Below the pieces are notes generated by a model. The model was not told the DNA's origin. It was given only the letters and a program-made list of their open reading frames with translations, and searched no databases. Made by a program: the position numbers and the translations under genes. A DNA stretch of 64,000 nt from Pyrenophora tritici-repentis (taxonomy: Eukaryota; Ascomycota; Dothideomycetes; Pleosporales; Pleosporaceae): NCBI RefSeq assembly GCF_003171515.1, contig NC_089392.1:248001-312000 (forward strand), given 5' to 3'. Shown here in pieces: positions 53,598 through 64,000 of this stretch. Every line of letters starts with the position of its first letter. Position 1 is the first letter of the stretch.

Positions 53598-54485
53598 ATG
53601 CGTCCTCTCGCCTCCTTCCTCCTCACCCTCCTGTCCGCAACACCCACCCTCACCACCCCCCTCGCCTCCTCCCTAACCAAACGCGAAATCAACCCAAACA
53701 CCGTCAACATACTCACCCCGGACCAACTAACCACCCAACGCACCGCCCTCCTCCTCGCCCAATCCGAAGAAGCCCGCGAAGCAATCCTGTTCCCCAACCC
53801 CCCCAGCGCCGCAAACGACACCTTCCAATTCCTCAACAACACCGTGCTCGCCCCCACAGGCGGAACAGTCTACCTCTCCACCGTGGCCAATTTCCCCGCG
53901 CTCGGCGCCACAGGTCTCGGCGCCGCTGTTGGTTTCGTGAACCCGTGTGGCCTCAACACGCCACACTGGCACCCGCGCGCGAACGAGTTTCTAACAGTAG
54001 TTCAGGGCACGTTGTTAGGTGTTGTGTTGTTGGAGAGTGAGAGCGGGTTTGGAAGTGTAGTTGGTGGGGAGGCGGTGGTCAAAGGGCCGTATACGCAGGT
54101 GGAAAGTACGTTGGCGAATTATACGGGTATGCTTTTTCCAAAGGGCTTGGTACATTGGCAGTTTAATCCAGAGTGTGAGCCCGCTGTTTTTGTGGCTGGG
54201 TTCGATAGTCCGGATCCGGGGCGTGCGGAGGCGGCTAGGGGCTTCTTTTCGGGCGAGCCGGATGAGGTGTTGAGGGCTAGTTTGGGGTATTCGGAGTTTA
54301 TGTCTCCGGACCAGATTTCCGGGTTGAGGGTGGGGTTGACGAGTGATTTTACGGCTATTGTCGAGAGTTGTGCGAAGAAGTGTGGGATTCCTTATTTGCC
54401 GCCGGCGGAGACAAGTAGTGTGTTGCCGACTGGGGGGTATCCGACGGCTTCGGCTGGGTATCCGACTTCCTCGGGCGGATACTAG
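53598..54485 (+). CDS. Secreted germin/spherulin-1-like cupin
   Basis: A 295-residue single-exon protein. A signal peptide of about 20 residues (RPLASFLLTLLSATPTLTTP) is followed by a probable KR cleavage site (LTKRE). The cupin core carries germin box 1, GLNTPHWHPRANEF (HxHx4E metal ligands), and box 2, PKGLVHWQFNPE (PxG...H...N), so a Mn or similar metal site is intact. The family includes Physarum spherulin 1A and fungal extracellular proteins made under stress; an oxidase activity is not assured. Two N-glycosylation sequons lie before the core. The C-terminus has short GGYPT-type repeats. The contiguous frame starts earlier, but ATG 53598 gives the signal peptide and sits about 115 bases after TATAAGG. 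Confidence 0.9.
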   Translation: MRPLASFLLTLLSATPTLTTPLASSLTKREINPNTVNILTPDQLTTQRTALLLAQSEEAREAILFPNPPSAANDTFQFLNNTVLAPTGGTVYLSTVANFPALGATGLGAAVGFVNPCGLNTPHWHPRANEFLTVVQGTLLGVVLLESESGFGSVVGGEAVVKGPYTQVESTLANYTGMLFPKGLVHWQFNPECEPAVFVAGFDSPDPGRAEAARGFFSGEPDEVLRASLGYSEFMSPDQISGLRVGLTSDFTAIVESCAKKCGIPYLPPAETSSVLPTGGYPTASAGYPTSSGGY

Positions 54486-54873
54486 GGTGTGGTATGAGAT
54501 TGGATGATTGGTTGAATCCCAATCGCTATAGGATGTGGAAGATGGGTGTGCGAAACTTGGAAGAGACCTTCCTTTGTACAAGGACATTCGTTTGACTCTG
54601 TTGTTGGATTCGGGTTAGTAATAGGTGGTAGTTAGACAACACGCTCGTTTCATCTTACCGTACCCGAGAAATCATTTGTGGAACTATCGCATCATGAATG
54701 GGAAGACACAAGAGATTGCGACTGAAATGACATGAACACAAACATATGATAAGACGAATACTGCTGCACACATAAATATCAGGTACAAACTTGTAATACC
54801 AACATCAGTCAAACCACTTGATTCCATATATACACTGCCTACGTGTATCCACTCGGCACCTAAGACCTCACGT
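54486..54873. other. Convergent 3' region
   Basis: Lies between the stop of the cupin gene and the last exon of the B15-like gene. Nothing seen. Confidence 0.4.
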
Positions 54874-55403
54874 CTAAAACTCAGAGATCATGTCACCCCT
54901 CCGCTTGCCGCGCATTTCCCACTTTCCCTAAACGCTCCTGTCAGCATATGATTCCCAAAGTTCCCCATTTACAATGCCTCTCGCATGCTTCACTCCCCTC
55001 TCCCTCTCTGCGTGTGCATTCATGAACTCACCTCAGTCATGTATCCGGCGGTGCCCAGAATACTCGGTACCAAGACCATGTAGGCGAAAGAGAGCCAAGC
55101 GGTTCGTCGCGTCCAGCGGAAGTACTTGTGGCGGTTGACAGTCATGTCTGCGCTGCGTTAGTCACCAATCTCCATGTCCTCGTAACCACCCCCATCTTCC
55201 ACATCCTGCCGCCTCTATATCCTCTTCTCGCGACCGTATTCTCTTGGGGCAATGCTTCGATTCTCAGGGTGTGTAGGGTGTGAACGTACTGGCCCATTTG
55301 ATGAGGGCGGGATCCGCGTGGATTACTGGTCGTGTTGTTAGCCATTGCGCCCACGTACTGCGTTGCCGATGTTTTGCATACTGCCGTGGTTGTGGCCCGC
55401 CAT
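54874..55403 (-). CDS. Complex I B15/NDUFB4-like subunit (four small exons)
   Basis: Four exons: 55382-55403, 55290-55325, 55032-55147 and 54874-54927, giving 75 residues, MAGHNHG-IIHADPALIKW-ANMTVNRHKYFRWTR to the end. All introns are GT-AG, 56, 142 and 104 nt long; the first has branch-like GGCTAAC and the second TGACTAAC. Alternative donors nearer the ATG would leave introns of about 30 nt, too short, so this model is preferred. One transmembrane helix (WLSFAYMVLVPSILGTAGY) follows a basic stretch, and the end is EGKWEMRGKRRGD. This matches the shape of fungal NADH:ubiquinone oxidoreductase B15 subunits of the inner mitochondrial membrane. It is too fragmented to show as an open frame. Confidence 0.65.
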
Positions 55404-56187
55404 CCTGCGAATAGTTGGCTGCATGTTTGCGGTTTGTTTTGCGCGATTGGAGTGGTTGCGCTGGGTGGTGAGTTTGGTGTTGTAGAGGTGTGTATGCGAT
55501 GAGGTCGGCGGATGCGGCAAATGCCGTTGAGGCTTGGCGTTTTGAGGTGGACGAGAATAGCAGTAAAGGCGAGGAACCGCAGGATAGCTATTTAGGTGCA
55601 AATAAACATTTACATGGCTGCTTTCTGCTACGTAGTTAGAAGACACTGAGATACTTAGATATCCAACATTCCCCGTCCGTAAAGCTAGAACAATGAAATC
55701 GCACCCATCGTCGCACCAAAAATCATCTAAACGTCACAACCAAGAGCCACACATTCACCCAACATCAACATCTCAACCCATGTAGTATGCACCCAAATCC
55801 ATCACGATCCCCAAGCCAGATCCTTTCCTCCACCACCTCTTCGAACGCCCCATCGGCCCAACTCACACCCGGCCCTAACACTCAAACAACGCCCTGTCTC
55901 CGAGCGGGCAGCCAACCACCGACCAAAACCGATTTTGGCCGGAACCGCCGAAGCTTGTGACTTTGAATCGGCGGGCACGGAATTGCGCTGCAAAGAAAGA
56001 AAGAGCCTCGGTGCCGATTTACGATCTGATGATCTAACGTACATAAAGGTCTCGCGCCCGTCACTTTTTAGCTAGGCTAGTTAACCGGCGAACCTTGAAC
56101 CTTTTTACATCATTAAACCAAAGAACCTTTCCTGCATAGGCTTATCGTTGTTGTTGTTGTTGTTGCAGGAGCGCTTTGGGAACAATC
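55404..56187. promoter_or_regulatory. Divergent spacer of B15-like and GST genes
   Basis: No gene seen. A (GTT)n run at about 56148-56166 lies just before the GST start codon. Confidence 0.4.
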
Positions 56188-57312
56188 ATGGCTGATCTAT
56201 CCAACCAACAGGGTGCGAAGATTACCGTGCACTGGTATGTATGATTGCGACATTGAAGACGATGGTCTGCGTGCGACGACATGCAACAAGCCTCACCACC
56301 ACATTATACCCTCCCATCCACACCCCCACCCCCGGATCCCCGCCCATCCCAAACTAACCCACCCCCTCCCAGGCTAAACAAATCCCGCGGCCAACGCATA
56401 GTCTGGCTCCTCGAAGAACTGCACCTAACCTACGACATCGCCGTCTACAAGCGCGACGCCAACAAGCGCGCGGGCCCCGAACTCAAAGCCATCCACCCTT
56501 TGGGAAAATCGCCCACGGTGAGCATCCGGCCCGCAGGCGCAGACAAGGACATTGTGATTGCGGAGAGCGAGGCGATTGTCGAGTACATCTGTGAGCATTT
56601 TGGGAGGCAGTTGATTCCGAGGAGGTATCCGGAGGGGAAGGAGGGGGTTGTCGGCGCGGAGACGGAGGAGTGGATGCGGTATAGGGTGAGTTTTTTGTTT
56701 TCTTTTTTTTGTTGTTTTGAGCGTTGGAATGGGGTGGTGTATGTGTGTGTGTGCTGAGTATATTCCATATTGTGGATGTACAGACGCACTCGTACAAATC
56801 ACGTGCCAGCCTTCCCTCACCCCACACCCCAAACCCCCTCAAACCCCCTCCACCCCTTCAAACCAACTAACACAACCCCACAGTTCCTAATGGCCTACAC
56901 CGAAGGCTCCCTCTTCACAATCCTCATAACCGCCCTAATAACCTCGACCCTAAAGTCCTCGCCCGTCCCCTTTTTCCTCAAACCCATCACATCCGCCGTC
57001 GCCAGCAAAATCGACTCTTCCTTCGTCGACCCCGAATTGAAGTCTCATTTCGATTTTCTCGAAAATTACCTCCTCGAATCGCCGTCACAAGGCAAATTCT
57101 TCTGTGGCGACGACCTCACGGCCGCGGATATCATGATTCATTTTGGACTGGAGGGTGCGTGTCAGAGGGTGGGGTTGGGGGAGAGCAAGTATCCGAAGCT
57201 GTATGAGTATATGAGGAGGTTGCAGGGGAGAGAGGGGTACGTTAGGGCGGCCAAGAGGGTGGAGGAGGTGAGTGGGGAGAAGTTTGTGCCGTTTAGTGAT
57301 GCCAAGTTGTGA
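56188..57312 (+). CDS. Glutathione S-transferase
   Basis: Three exons: 56188-56234, 56373-56685 and 56884-57312, giving 262 residues. Introns are 138 and 198 nt, GT-AG and in phase; the first restores HWLNKSRGQRIVWLLEEL, the start of the thioredoxin-fold domain. The glutathione-binding ESEAIVEYICEHFG motif lies near residue 78. The all-helical C-terminal domain begins EEWMRYR-FLMAYTEGSLF and includes GDDLTAADIMIHF, the conserved N-capping region. The family resembles yeast Gtt1-type enzymes that conjugate or reduce with glutathione. The last residues contain no obvious targeting signal. Exon 1 would be missed in a contiguous reading. Confidence 0.9.
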
Positions 57313-57841
57313 GGTTGTTGATGTGCTGAGAGGGAGGAGGGAGGGAGGGAGGGGTAGAATGGTGGTACGATTGTTCATGTTAGACGAGTTACGCACGGTA
57401 TTTTCCATATTCATGCATACACATGTTTGCGGATCTGAAGAGTTATTATACATAGCATCAATTTTTTTATACAAATTCCAGTCTTTATCTACACACTCTC
57501 TCATACATCGCAATCAATATGCGCAACCAAACAACATGCAGTAAATGACCTCCCAAACCCAGTACAACGCTCCAAATAGGACTATTAACAATATAATAAC
57601 GTCCCTCCCATGGTAATCCGCCGAGAAGATATGCCGATAAGAAATAAAACAAAGCCCCCAACGCCAATATACACATATGCATGACGAGCTTTCTTGAACA
57701 ATTGTGTGAAATATCCATAAATATCCTGATCCCATGACAGCCATTTCATATCAGAGAAGAGGAAAAATTCGCAAATCGTGAGATATGATAAGAGTAAAGA
57801 ACAGATATCCCGATCCAGTTGCCGTGTTTATTTCGTCTTCA
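57313..57841. other. Convergent 3' region
   Basis: Between the GST and MFS genes. A hydrophobic minus-strand frame (57485-57718) has no family and lies in the 3' flank of the MFS gene, so it is not called. Confidence 0.4.
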
Positions 57842-59759
57842 TTAAACCTCCCAAGGCTGGCGCTGGCGGTTCAAAGTACCATAACTAAGTGGCTCGTCTT
57901 CTTCGAGTAGGCTTTCCATGATGGATCCGACATCTGTGTTCGTAACGGTAATTGCGTCTTCTTCGTCTAGCTTCTTGCGCATGCGGTAGACTTGCACAGT
58001 CACGTACGTCACCAGTGCGGAGCCAACGATGAAGGCAGAGGCTGCTAGGAAAATGTTCACGGGGATTGGGTTGCCTTCGAATAGACCCTTAGTCAATGCG
58101 TCGATACCCGTTTGCGAGAGGTTGACCATTCCGGAGACGCAGATGATTGTGCCGTAGACGCGGCCAAAGGTGGCAAAGCCAAAGACCTTGGTGGCGTAGT
58201 CGGACATGGCGGAATAGTAGAGAGGGCGCATGAAAACGAAGAGAATGACCCTGACGTAGCCGGCCCAGAGGGCGCAGATTGAACCGAAGATACCAATCGC
58301 GGTAATGATGATGACGAGAAGTAAGAGAACACCGGCTGTGCTGACGTTGTCGAGGAGAGCACCGAGGAATGGGGTGGCAACAACACCAGCGAGGGGTAGA
58401 GCTACGTCAAACAAGGCGTTGACCTTTTCGGCGAGCTCGACTGACCCAAGCATATAAGTGTACTGCTCGCGAATAGTTGCGATGAAGTAGTTCATGCGCA
58501 CCATCTGGAGGACAGTCAGAAGTGTGAGCAGTATGAACCAGGGCGTCAACATCTGATCTTTGGCCGACTTGTTGTGCAGCGCTCCCCAAACACCAGACGC
58601 TTCGAGTCTTTGCTCTTCCTTTTCCTCCTTCATCTTTCGCCACGCTTCGTCGCCAATCAATTCGTCAAGCTTGCTCAATCGCTCCCTGCGGCGCGAGCTA
58701 CGGGCCTTTCGGCGCTTCCAGATTTCATTGTCTGGCAACTCGTCATCGGAAGAATGCACGTCGCGCATCGGGTCTACAGCTTTATGGATCTTCATCTCAA
58801 GTTGTGCTTCAGTCTTGTAGTTCTCGGTCGGCAAAAACGTGAGTTGCGCAACCACGATTGCGGCTGGAACAATGAGATAGACGAGGAAGAACGTCTGTGG
58901 CTTGAATGTCCTGTCGCTAGCATCGTACATGAGCCTGTAAAAGAGAAAAACAGCAGCAGAGGCATCAAAGGCGCCAGTAACGAGCGCGACGATGCTGCCA
59001 CCGTACTTGGGAAAGGCATTAGCAATCTGGAACGAAGGAAGGAAGACAAAGGTGCCTCCCAAGGCGAGGAAGAAGTTTCCAATTGTATATCCGTCAAACG
59101 TCTCAATCTGAAAAGCGAGACTCATTAGGATACTGCCGAGAGCGAGACAGAAAGAACCGAGGAGAAAGCAAATCTTGGGCCCATAGCGGTCGAGCAAGGT
59201 GCCGACGGGCAGGGCAGATACATTTGCCGTAGTGGAAGCCAGGGAAAAGAAGAAATTCAGGCGGAGATCCTGCTCGAAACACACTTCGACATCTGCATCG
59301 AGCTCATCGGGGGTACAAAGATTCCTGAAGACGCCTTCCTTGATGAGAATTGGCTTGAGGGCTGCAAAGCCAAAGACGATGCCGCTGGCAAACCAACAGG
59401 CAAGAACGGTTGCAATGACCTGTGCTGATTTCCTGTTAGTGGTGTGACTTGGCCGAAAGCGGAAAAAACTTACCGATACGTTTCGCAGTCGAGACTTTGT
59501 AGGGCGTCAGACCACCAGGCTCTTCGCCCGACACAGGTTCATCGGGCTTCGGAATGATATCGTAGCTGATGACTCTCCTCACGCTCTTGCCTGTGTTGCT
59601 CATGAAGCCGGCTCCTGAAATGGCGCTCTCGAACGATTGCCGACGTTCCGCAGCGTCCTGTCGGCTCGTCTGGCGGTCAATCGGCGGCAGGAACAAGTCA
59701 ACCAGCGCCTCCTCGCGGTCGGTACCCTCCTGTTGGGTAACATGCTGGATCAGTGACAT
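57842..59759 (-). CDS. MFS transporter, FMP42/SLC43-like
   Basis: Two exons: 59474-59759 and 57842-59424, joined over a 49-nt intron (59425-59473; GTAAGT, branch-like CACTAAC, AATCAG), giving 622 residues. The acceptor at AATCAG keeps frame (KRIAQVIATVLACWF), while the nearer CACAG would not. A ~95-residue cytosolic N-terminus precedes about twelve membrane helices in two halves. ALPVGTLLDRYGPK is the loop 2-3 signature of the major facilitator superfamily. A long charged central loop (about residues 310-380, with RKARSSRRRERLSK) separates the halves. The C-terminal tail is acidic. The family resembles yeast Fmp42 and human SLC43 amino-acid transporters; substrate and membrane are inferred only. 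Confidence 0.87.
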
Positions 59760-60659
59760 GAGAGCTCAGCAATTGATCTCGTTTGTCAAAAATGCAGGGC
59801 AGGAAAGGAGTCCGGGGAAGAGAATCGAAGGTTTAAGAGCTGTCGGGCTGTCGGTTCTCGAGCGAAAAGCGGGCAGTAGGCAGGTTAAATTGGTGGGCAG
59901 GTGCACCCTGACACAAGACCCACGATCTGGCCAGCCATCGCGGACATGACATGTCACATGCAGTCAAGTGCCGGAAAGGGGTGCCGTTGATCGCGTCGTG
60001 AAGACCAAGAGGTTGATAAAGCGAATACAAGCATGCAGTCGAGCATGCTGTCGGTTGCGGGACGCTGCATGCTTCGCTTGCTAGAAACGCCGCGAAATGT
60101 CCCAAAGTGTGCTCGTCGACTTTTTCGCCGTGATTGATTGGCCGCGGCGCTTTAGCCATAGCGGCATCAACCTTGCCCCAAGTCCCCTCAGCGCATCTTC
60201 GCGCATCTTCTACAACACGCAACCCAGCCAGCATCACGCATGGGCATCGATAAGGCATCAAGCAATCTTAACCGACAATCTCACTGATCTCACCTCTTAC
60301 CGTGATGCTGCGAGATTGAGAGTACGGCAGGGATCACGACACAATGCCGTGCTTTTGCCTTGATCCCCGCAACCGACTACACCTCAATGGTTAGTCATGA
60401 ACTATATTGCGTCACATATCGAATGAACTCCTGCTATCGGCATGGGCACACAAATCAGCTTGTATACACGTCAGCCAAAAACAACCGCCAAAAACAAAAA
60501 CATACAACAGCAGGTATTCGCCAGTGGTCACCCACCTGACTACTAACCTGCCGGTCCAAGATTTAACGTGTGGAGAGCAAACGGGATCCAGTGTATTACT
60601 TGGCCTGTGGTCGTATGTGGAAGAATATTGGAACATGTGGCTACACATGCATGGAATCA
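59760..60659. other. Intergenic
   Basis: Promoter side of the MFS gene and 3' flank of the BTB gene. Nothing else is seen. Confidence 0.4.
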
Positions 60660-63252
60660 TCAATTGCTACATAAAAAGCCCCGCGCAGAGTTCCTCGTCC
60701 GCTCAACTGTAAAGGCTTCGAGTTTGACTCCGCACAGTATCACTTGCATCCTCTTGCCATCAGCGTCGCTCTCGATTGGCTCGACGCGTATTCGCCAATG
60801 TGCGCGTTTGATGGTCCACTCGACTTCGGCTTCCTGGTCGTCAGCTCGCAAATGCGATGCATCGTTATCAGCAACCTTGTCACCTCCCCAAAGCCACTCA
60901 TCCCGTCCGTGGCCTATGCGACGGATACCAACGCAGCCTGTTTCTCTGTCCATGCTGAGCTCAGCAGCAGCACCATCAATCTGCAATGCGCAGTCTGTGT
61001 CTAGTCGCACTCGGACACGTCGTTCACTGACACCTGAATTTGCTGGGCTGACTGGCTGTGCAGCCACACCACCTCCAGACTGCAAGTACATGAGTCCCAG
61101 AGGCTGCGTCGCTGGTAACCCCATTTTCGACGCTACTACCGAGAATAAAGACGTCACCCGCGCAAGAGTCGAGTTGTAGAACGTTGCCCGAAGGTTCACG
61201 TTTAGTGAACCCGACATTGATGCTCGCGGAGCACTTCTCGGTAGATAGAGAGACGTGGTTTCACCTGTAGAGATTTCCAAGACTAACACGTTGCTGTTTG
61301 CATGATCGTCTGTGTATGGGCGGGCATAAGACACGTAGCCCGCTCTCAAGACAGCACTGCTACTTGAGGTAGATGGCGCAGGGCTTACAGCGGGGAGACC
61401 GTTCGGAGAAAACCCCGTCGATTGCCCACCAGATACGGATTCTGAGTCTGAGTCGCTGGCGAACTTGTCGGGATTGAAGGATATACCAGATTGTCGAATA
61501 TCTTCCAGGCGCACCAGAATCTCCGACTGTTGACGGTTCAAATTGTATGAGATCTCGCACGGTATCAGCTTTTGCTCAAGCCCTTTGAGATGGAAATACC
61601 GAGCATCTCGAAGCAATCGAGCCCGGTGCGCATCGCTGCGAATCTCCATGTTGTAGCCTTGTAGCAACTGCATCAGCTCGCCGAAAATCTCTCCATTCCT
61701 ACCAGGCACTGAAGGAGGTTTGATTGACGGTGGTCTGAGTAACGAATCACGATCCAGCCCCGGGAAGACTTCTGACGGTGTCGAGAAGAAATGTGCGAAC
61801 CCAAGTGAAAAGTAGTTTGGACTGTCACCAGGAGCCGAGAAGATATCGCGGGGTACCTGGAAGGGGGTTCCTCCAATGTTCACAAAGATGTCGGTGCTAA
61901 ACAACTGCTTGGTGAGCCGAGGAACTAAACAGTCAGCTTCATCATTCAGTCTATTTGGGATTGTACAAGCTTACGAGAGTAGAATTGTGCATCTGCAAAT
62001 AGCTTCACAAAGTGCTCTGCACTCTTGGGGGTAATATGGTACCCTTGCAAATGCAGTGCTATATCGCGAAACGTTTCCGGATCACGGTCGATATACAGCG
62101 TCCTCACATCACCAGCTCGGCCACCGTTATCATGTAATTGCTGGCCGAAGAAATGCGAAAAGTACGAGGGTGCTCTAGTGGTCTCAGTTGACAAGCCTTG
62201 ACTTTGGGTCTGGACGCATGCTTACCATCCGACGATAACGACGCCCCGGATAACCTAAACAATTGGGATCCAATTTGTATTGGAAATACCTTACCCGCAG
62301 GTAGTATGTCAAGCCCAGTTGGAGACTCTTGTATCTTCCGTGGTGTCGAAACATCAATCACCCTTCCTTGCGGTCCGGTGCCTTTACTTTGCTCTTTCCG
62401 TCGCCCAGTCTGTGTGTTTTCTCGTGACACTGGTTGTGGTGTGACCTCGCTGGTTGCCGTTTGAGCAGTGGTTCGCGACATTGGCGATGGTCGCGGTTCA
62501 GCCGGTACTGATCCGATAGGCGATGTCGTCGATGCGTCGGACGATTGTCGTGATTTGTTCTGCCGTTTTGGCGGATTCTCCACGGCGATAGCGCTAGCCT
62601 GCGATGCAGCTGAAGTAGGTTCAGAGTCGATCTTTCTCTTCATACCAGTCTGCACGACTGGTCTTTGCTGTTGTTGGGGTTGCTGTGGTTGCTGTGGCTG
62701 CGGCTGTAATTGATGTTGATGATGATGATGCTGCTGCTGTTGCTGCTGCGGTCGAACCGATGGAGGCGGAGGCGGCGGAGAGTGTGAGATCTGGGCCTGC
62801 AAAGCATTCGGTGTTGGTGTCGCACTTTGGTTCTGCTGGAACACCTGATACGCAGCCTCTCCGGTCGTAACAGGAAGTGGAATACTAAAGTCGTTTGTAG
62901 GATTCGCCTGATTCTGGAATTCCTGCACAAGTTCGCCCTGCGGCTCATACTGGTGCGCAAAGTCTGTAAAGTCGACTGAATTGGTCCAATCCCAGCCCGT
63001 CGGCGCAGGCCCGAAGCTATAGCCCGCGTATTGACTCGCGACTACTTGGTGTTGTTGGGCGCTGTAGTCGTGATATGCCGCAGAGGCGTCGTAGCCATGC
63101 GCCTGGCCCGCCGCCGCAACCTCTGCGGCATTTGTATCGTGGCCCGCATGGTAGCCGTTGTATTGCGGATTCGGTTGCGATGCGCCGCCGCCTGCTTGGT
63201 CAGAGGTTTGAAATACAAAGTCTCGAGATGCGGCGCCCGAGCGGTCTGACAT
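60660..63252 (-). CDS. Double BTB/POZ (KCTD-type) protein with poly-Gln/His leader
   Basis: Three exons: 62226-63252, 61975-62172 and 60660-61924, giving 829 residues; introns are 53 and 50 nt. The first ~300 residues are low complexity: Tyr/Ala/Gln-rich, then a poly-Pro, poly-Gln and His run (about 165-205), and a basic KRK segment. Two T1-type BTB domains follow. The first (VFPIQIGSQLFRLSGASL, then APSYFSHFF after intron 1, GDVRTLYIDRDPETFRDI) is completed by exon 2. The second opens IFVNIGGTPFQVPRDIFSAP and contains SYFSLGF-like NYFSLGFAHFF and LRDARYFHLKGLEQKL. The C-terminal ~250 residues have no recognised domain. BTB domains of this type oligomerise and often recruit cullin-3, but the role here is unknown. 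Confidence 0.88.
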
Positions 63253-63890
63253 TGGCTAGCTACAGCTGGGCAATGGCCTCGCAGTTACAAGCGACAAAAC
63301 GCCCCGGCGCGAAAACAGCTTCTGATGCGCTGGAGGGAAGAAAACGATGGGTTGCTGATGAAGCGCTGAGTAAGGTCTTGGACTTGACCTCGGCACGGGC
63401 ACGCTACCGGATCTGGCTGGTCGCTGCTATCGCGACGTGGGCCCGCTGTACGGGGGGAGATACGGGGAGACAGGTTTGTGGGGTGCACCTAAGCCTTTGA
63501 GCGATGTCGCGAATATATGGGAATATCACTGCCAGCACTTTCTGGGGTAATCATAGACTCAGCCACCGTCATGATATTCGCACGAGGTCGCGTCGTCGCG
63601 TAACGGAAACGAAAAGAGGCGAAGCCGCTGATTCTTGCTCACACTGTTGAATTGCATGTGAGGCTGAGGCTGACAATATCAATCCAAGCTCGGTGATACG
63701 GATTGACTGACAATGTGTTCGCATTGGGTGCTGACGTGGGATGGAAACTAAAGCGAGCATCGTCACGTCCCTAGTAGGGAACGTGGTGAGAATCTTGAGA
63801 TGCTAGCATGGCTTACTACTAATGCTTAGAAGTCGATAGTGCATATGTCGAGCAGATGCTCACATGCCGTACAGTATCCTTTCCATCCAA
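63253..63890. other. Intergenic
   Basis: Promoter side of the BTB gene. No gene seen. Confidence 0.4.
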
Positions 63891-64000
63891 TCAATCACTA
63901 AACTCCTCACTTGTGGACTCGTCAGTCATCAGTTCGTCAGTCCCCCATTCCTCACTTTCCCCGATCACTGACTCATCTTCTTCCTCGATTACCTCGACAA
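63891..64000 (-). CDS. Partial: acidic C-terminus of a gene leaving the window
   Basis: The minus-strand frame is open from the window edge to TGA at 63891-63893 and reads VEVIEEEDESVIGESEEW...TSEEFSD, an acidic tail typical of a nuclear or disordered protein end. Only about 35 codons are visible, so identity cannot be given and chance is possible. Confidence 0.35.
   Translation of the reverse strand, partial: VEVIEEEDESVIGESEEWGTDELMTDESTSEEFSD

Noticed and set aside
57485..57744. Hydrophobic minus-strand frames downstream of the MFS gene
   Set aside because: Two overlapping frames, AT-rich 3' flank, no family; treated as chance.

Overview
The window looks like nuclear DNA of a filamentous ascomycete (Pezizomycotina). 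The reasons are small spliced introns of about 46-200 nt with GT-AG ends, a heterokaryon-incompatibility (HET) gene remnant, a spherulin-like cupin, a cellobiose-dehydrogenase-like GMC flavoprotein, a fungal HSPA12-type Hsp70 relative and DNA transposons of hAT and pogo/Fot type. Gene style suggests Dothideomycetes, perhaps Pleosporales, but that is inference. No rRNA, tRNA, CRISPR array or bacterial-style operon was seen.

Layout. (1) 1-3.9 kb: a single-pass membrane protein with two HxxHC motifs (UstYa/DUF3328-like), then a secreted GMC oxidoreductase. (2) 3.9-23.2 kb: a gene-poor accessory block. It holds an inverted duplication, a complete hAT transposon with 8-bp target duplications that may interrupt a host gene, a decayed HET gene, a C2H2 zinc-finger factor, four related MITEs with 8-bp target duplications and an apparently intact pogo-type element flanked by TA. 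(3) 23.5-37.6 kb: an LCAT-type acyltransferase/lipase, a small coiled-coil gene, an unrecognised Ser/Pro-rich gene whose frame continues past two stop codons, a tail-anchored protein and the Hsp70-like ATPase. (4) 37.5-50 kb: housekeeping genes. TAF4 and YSH1 (CPSF73) are divergent from a 431-bp spacer; then come a small gene with a homopolymer frameshift, an unrecognised coiled-coil protein, the mitochondrial phosphate carrier and an intracellular alpha-amylase. (5) 50-64 kb: an OGFr-domain protein, a spherulin-like cupin, a four-exon complex I B15-like subunit, a glutathione S-transferase, an MFS transporter, a double-BTB protein and the acidic end of a gene running off the right edge.

The genes mostly act independently, as is usual in fungi. 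Related pairs are TAF4/YSH1 (initiation and 3'-end formation of mRNA from one divergent promoter region) and the UstYa-like/GMC pair (a possible edge of an oxidative tailoring locus, unproven). Splice sites were called by hand from GT-AG ends, branch-like CTAAC/CTGAC motifs, frame continuity and family motifs; no alignment was run.
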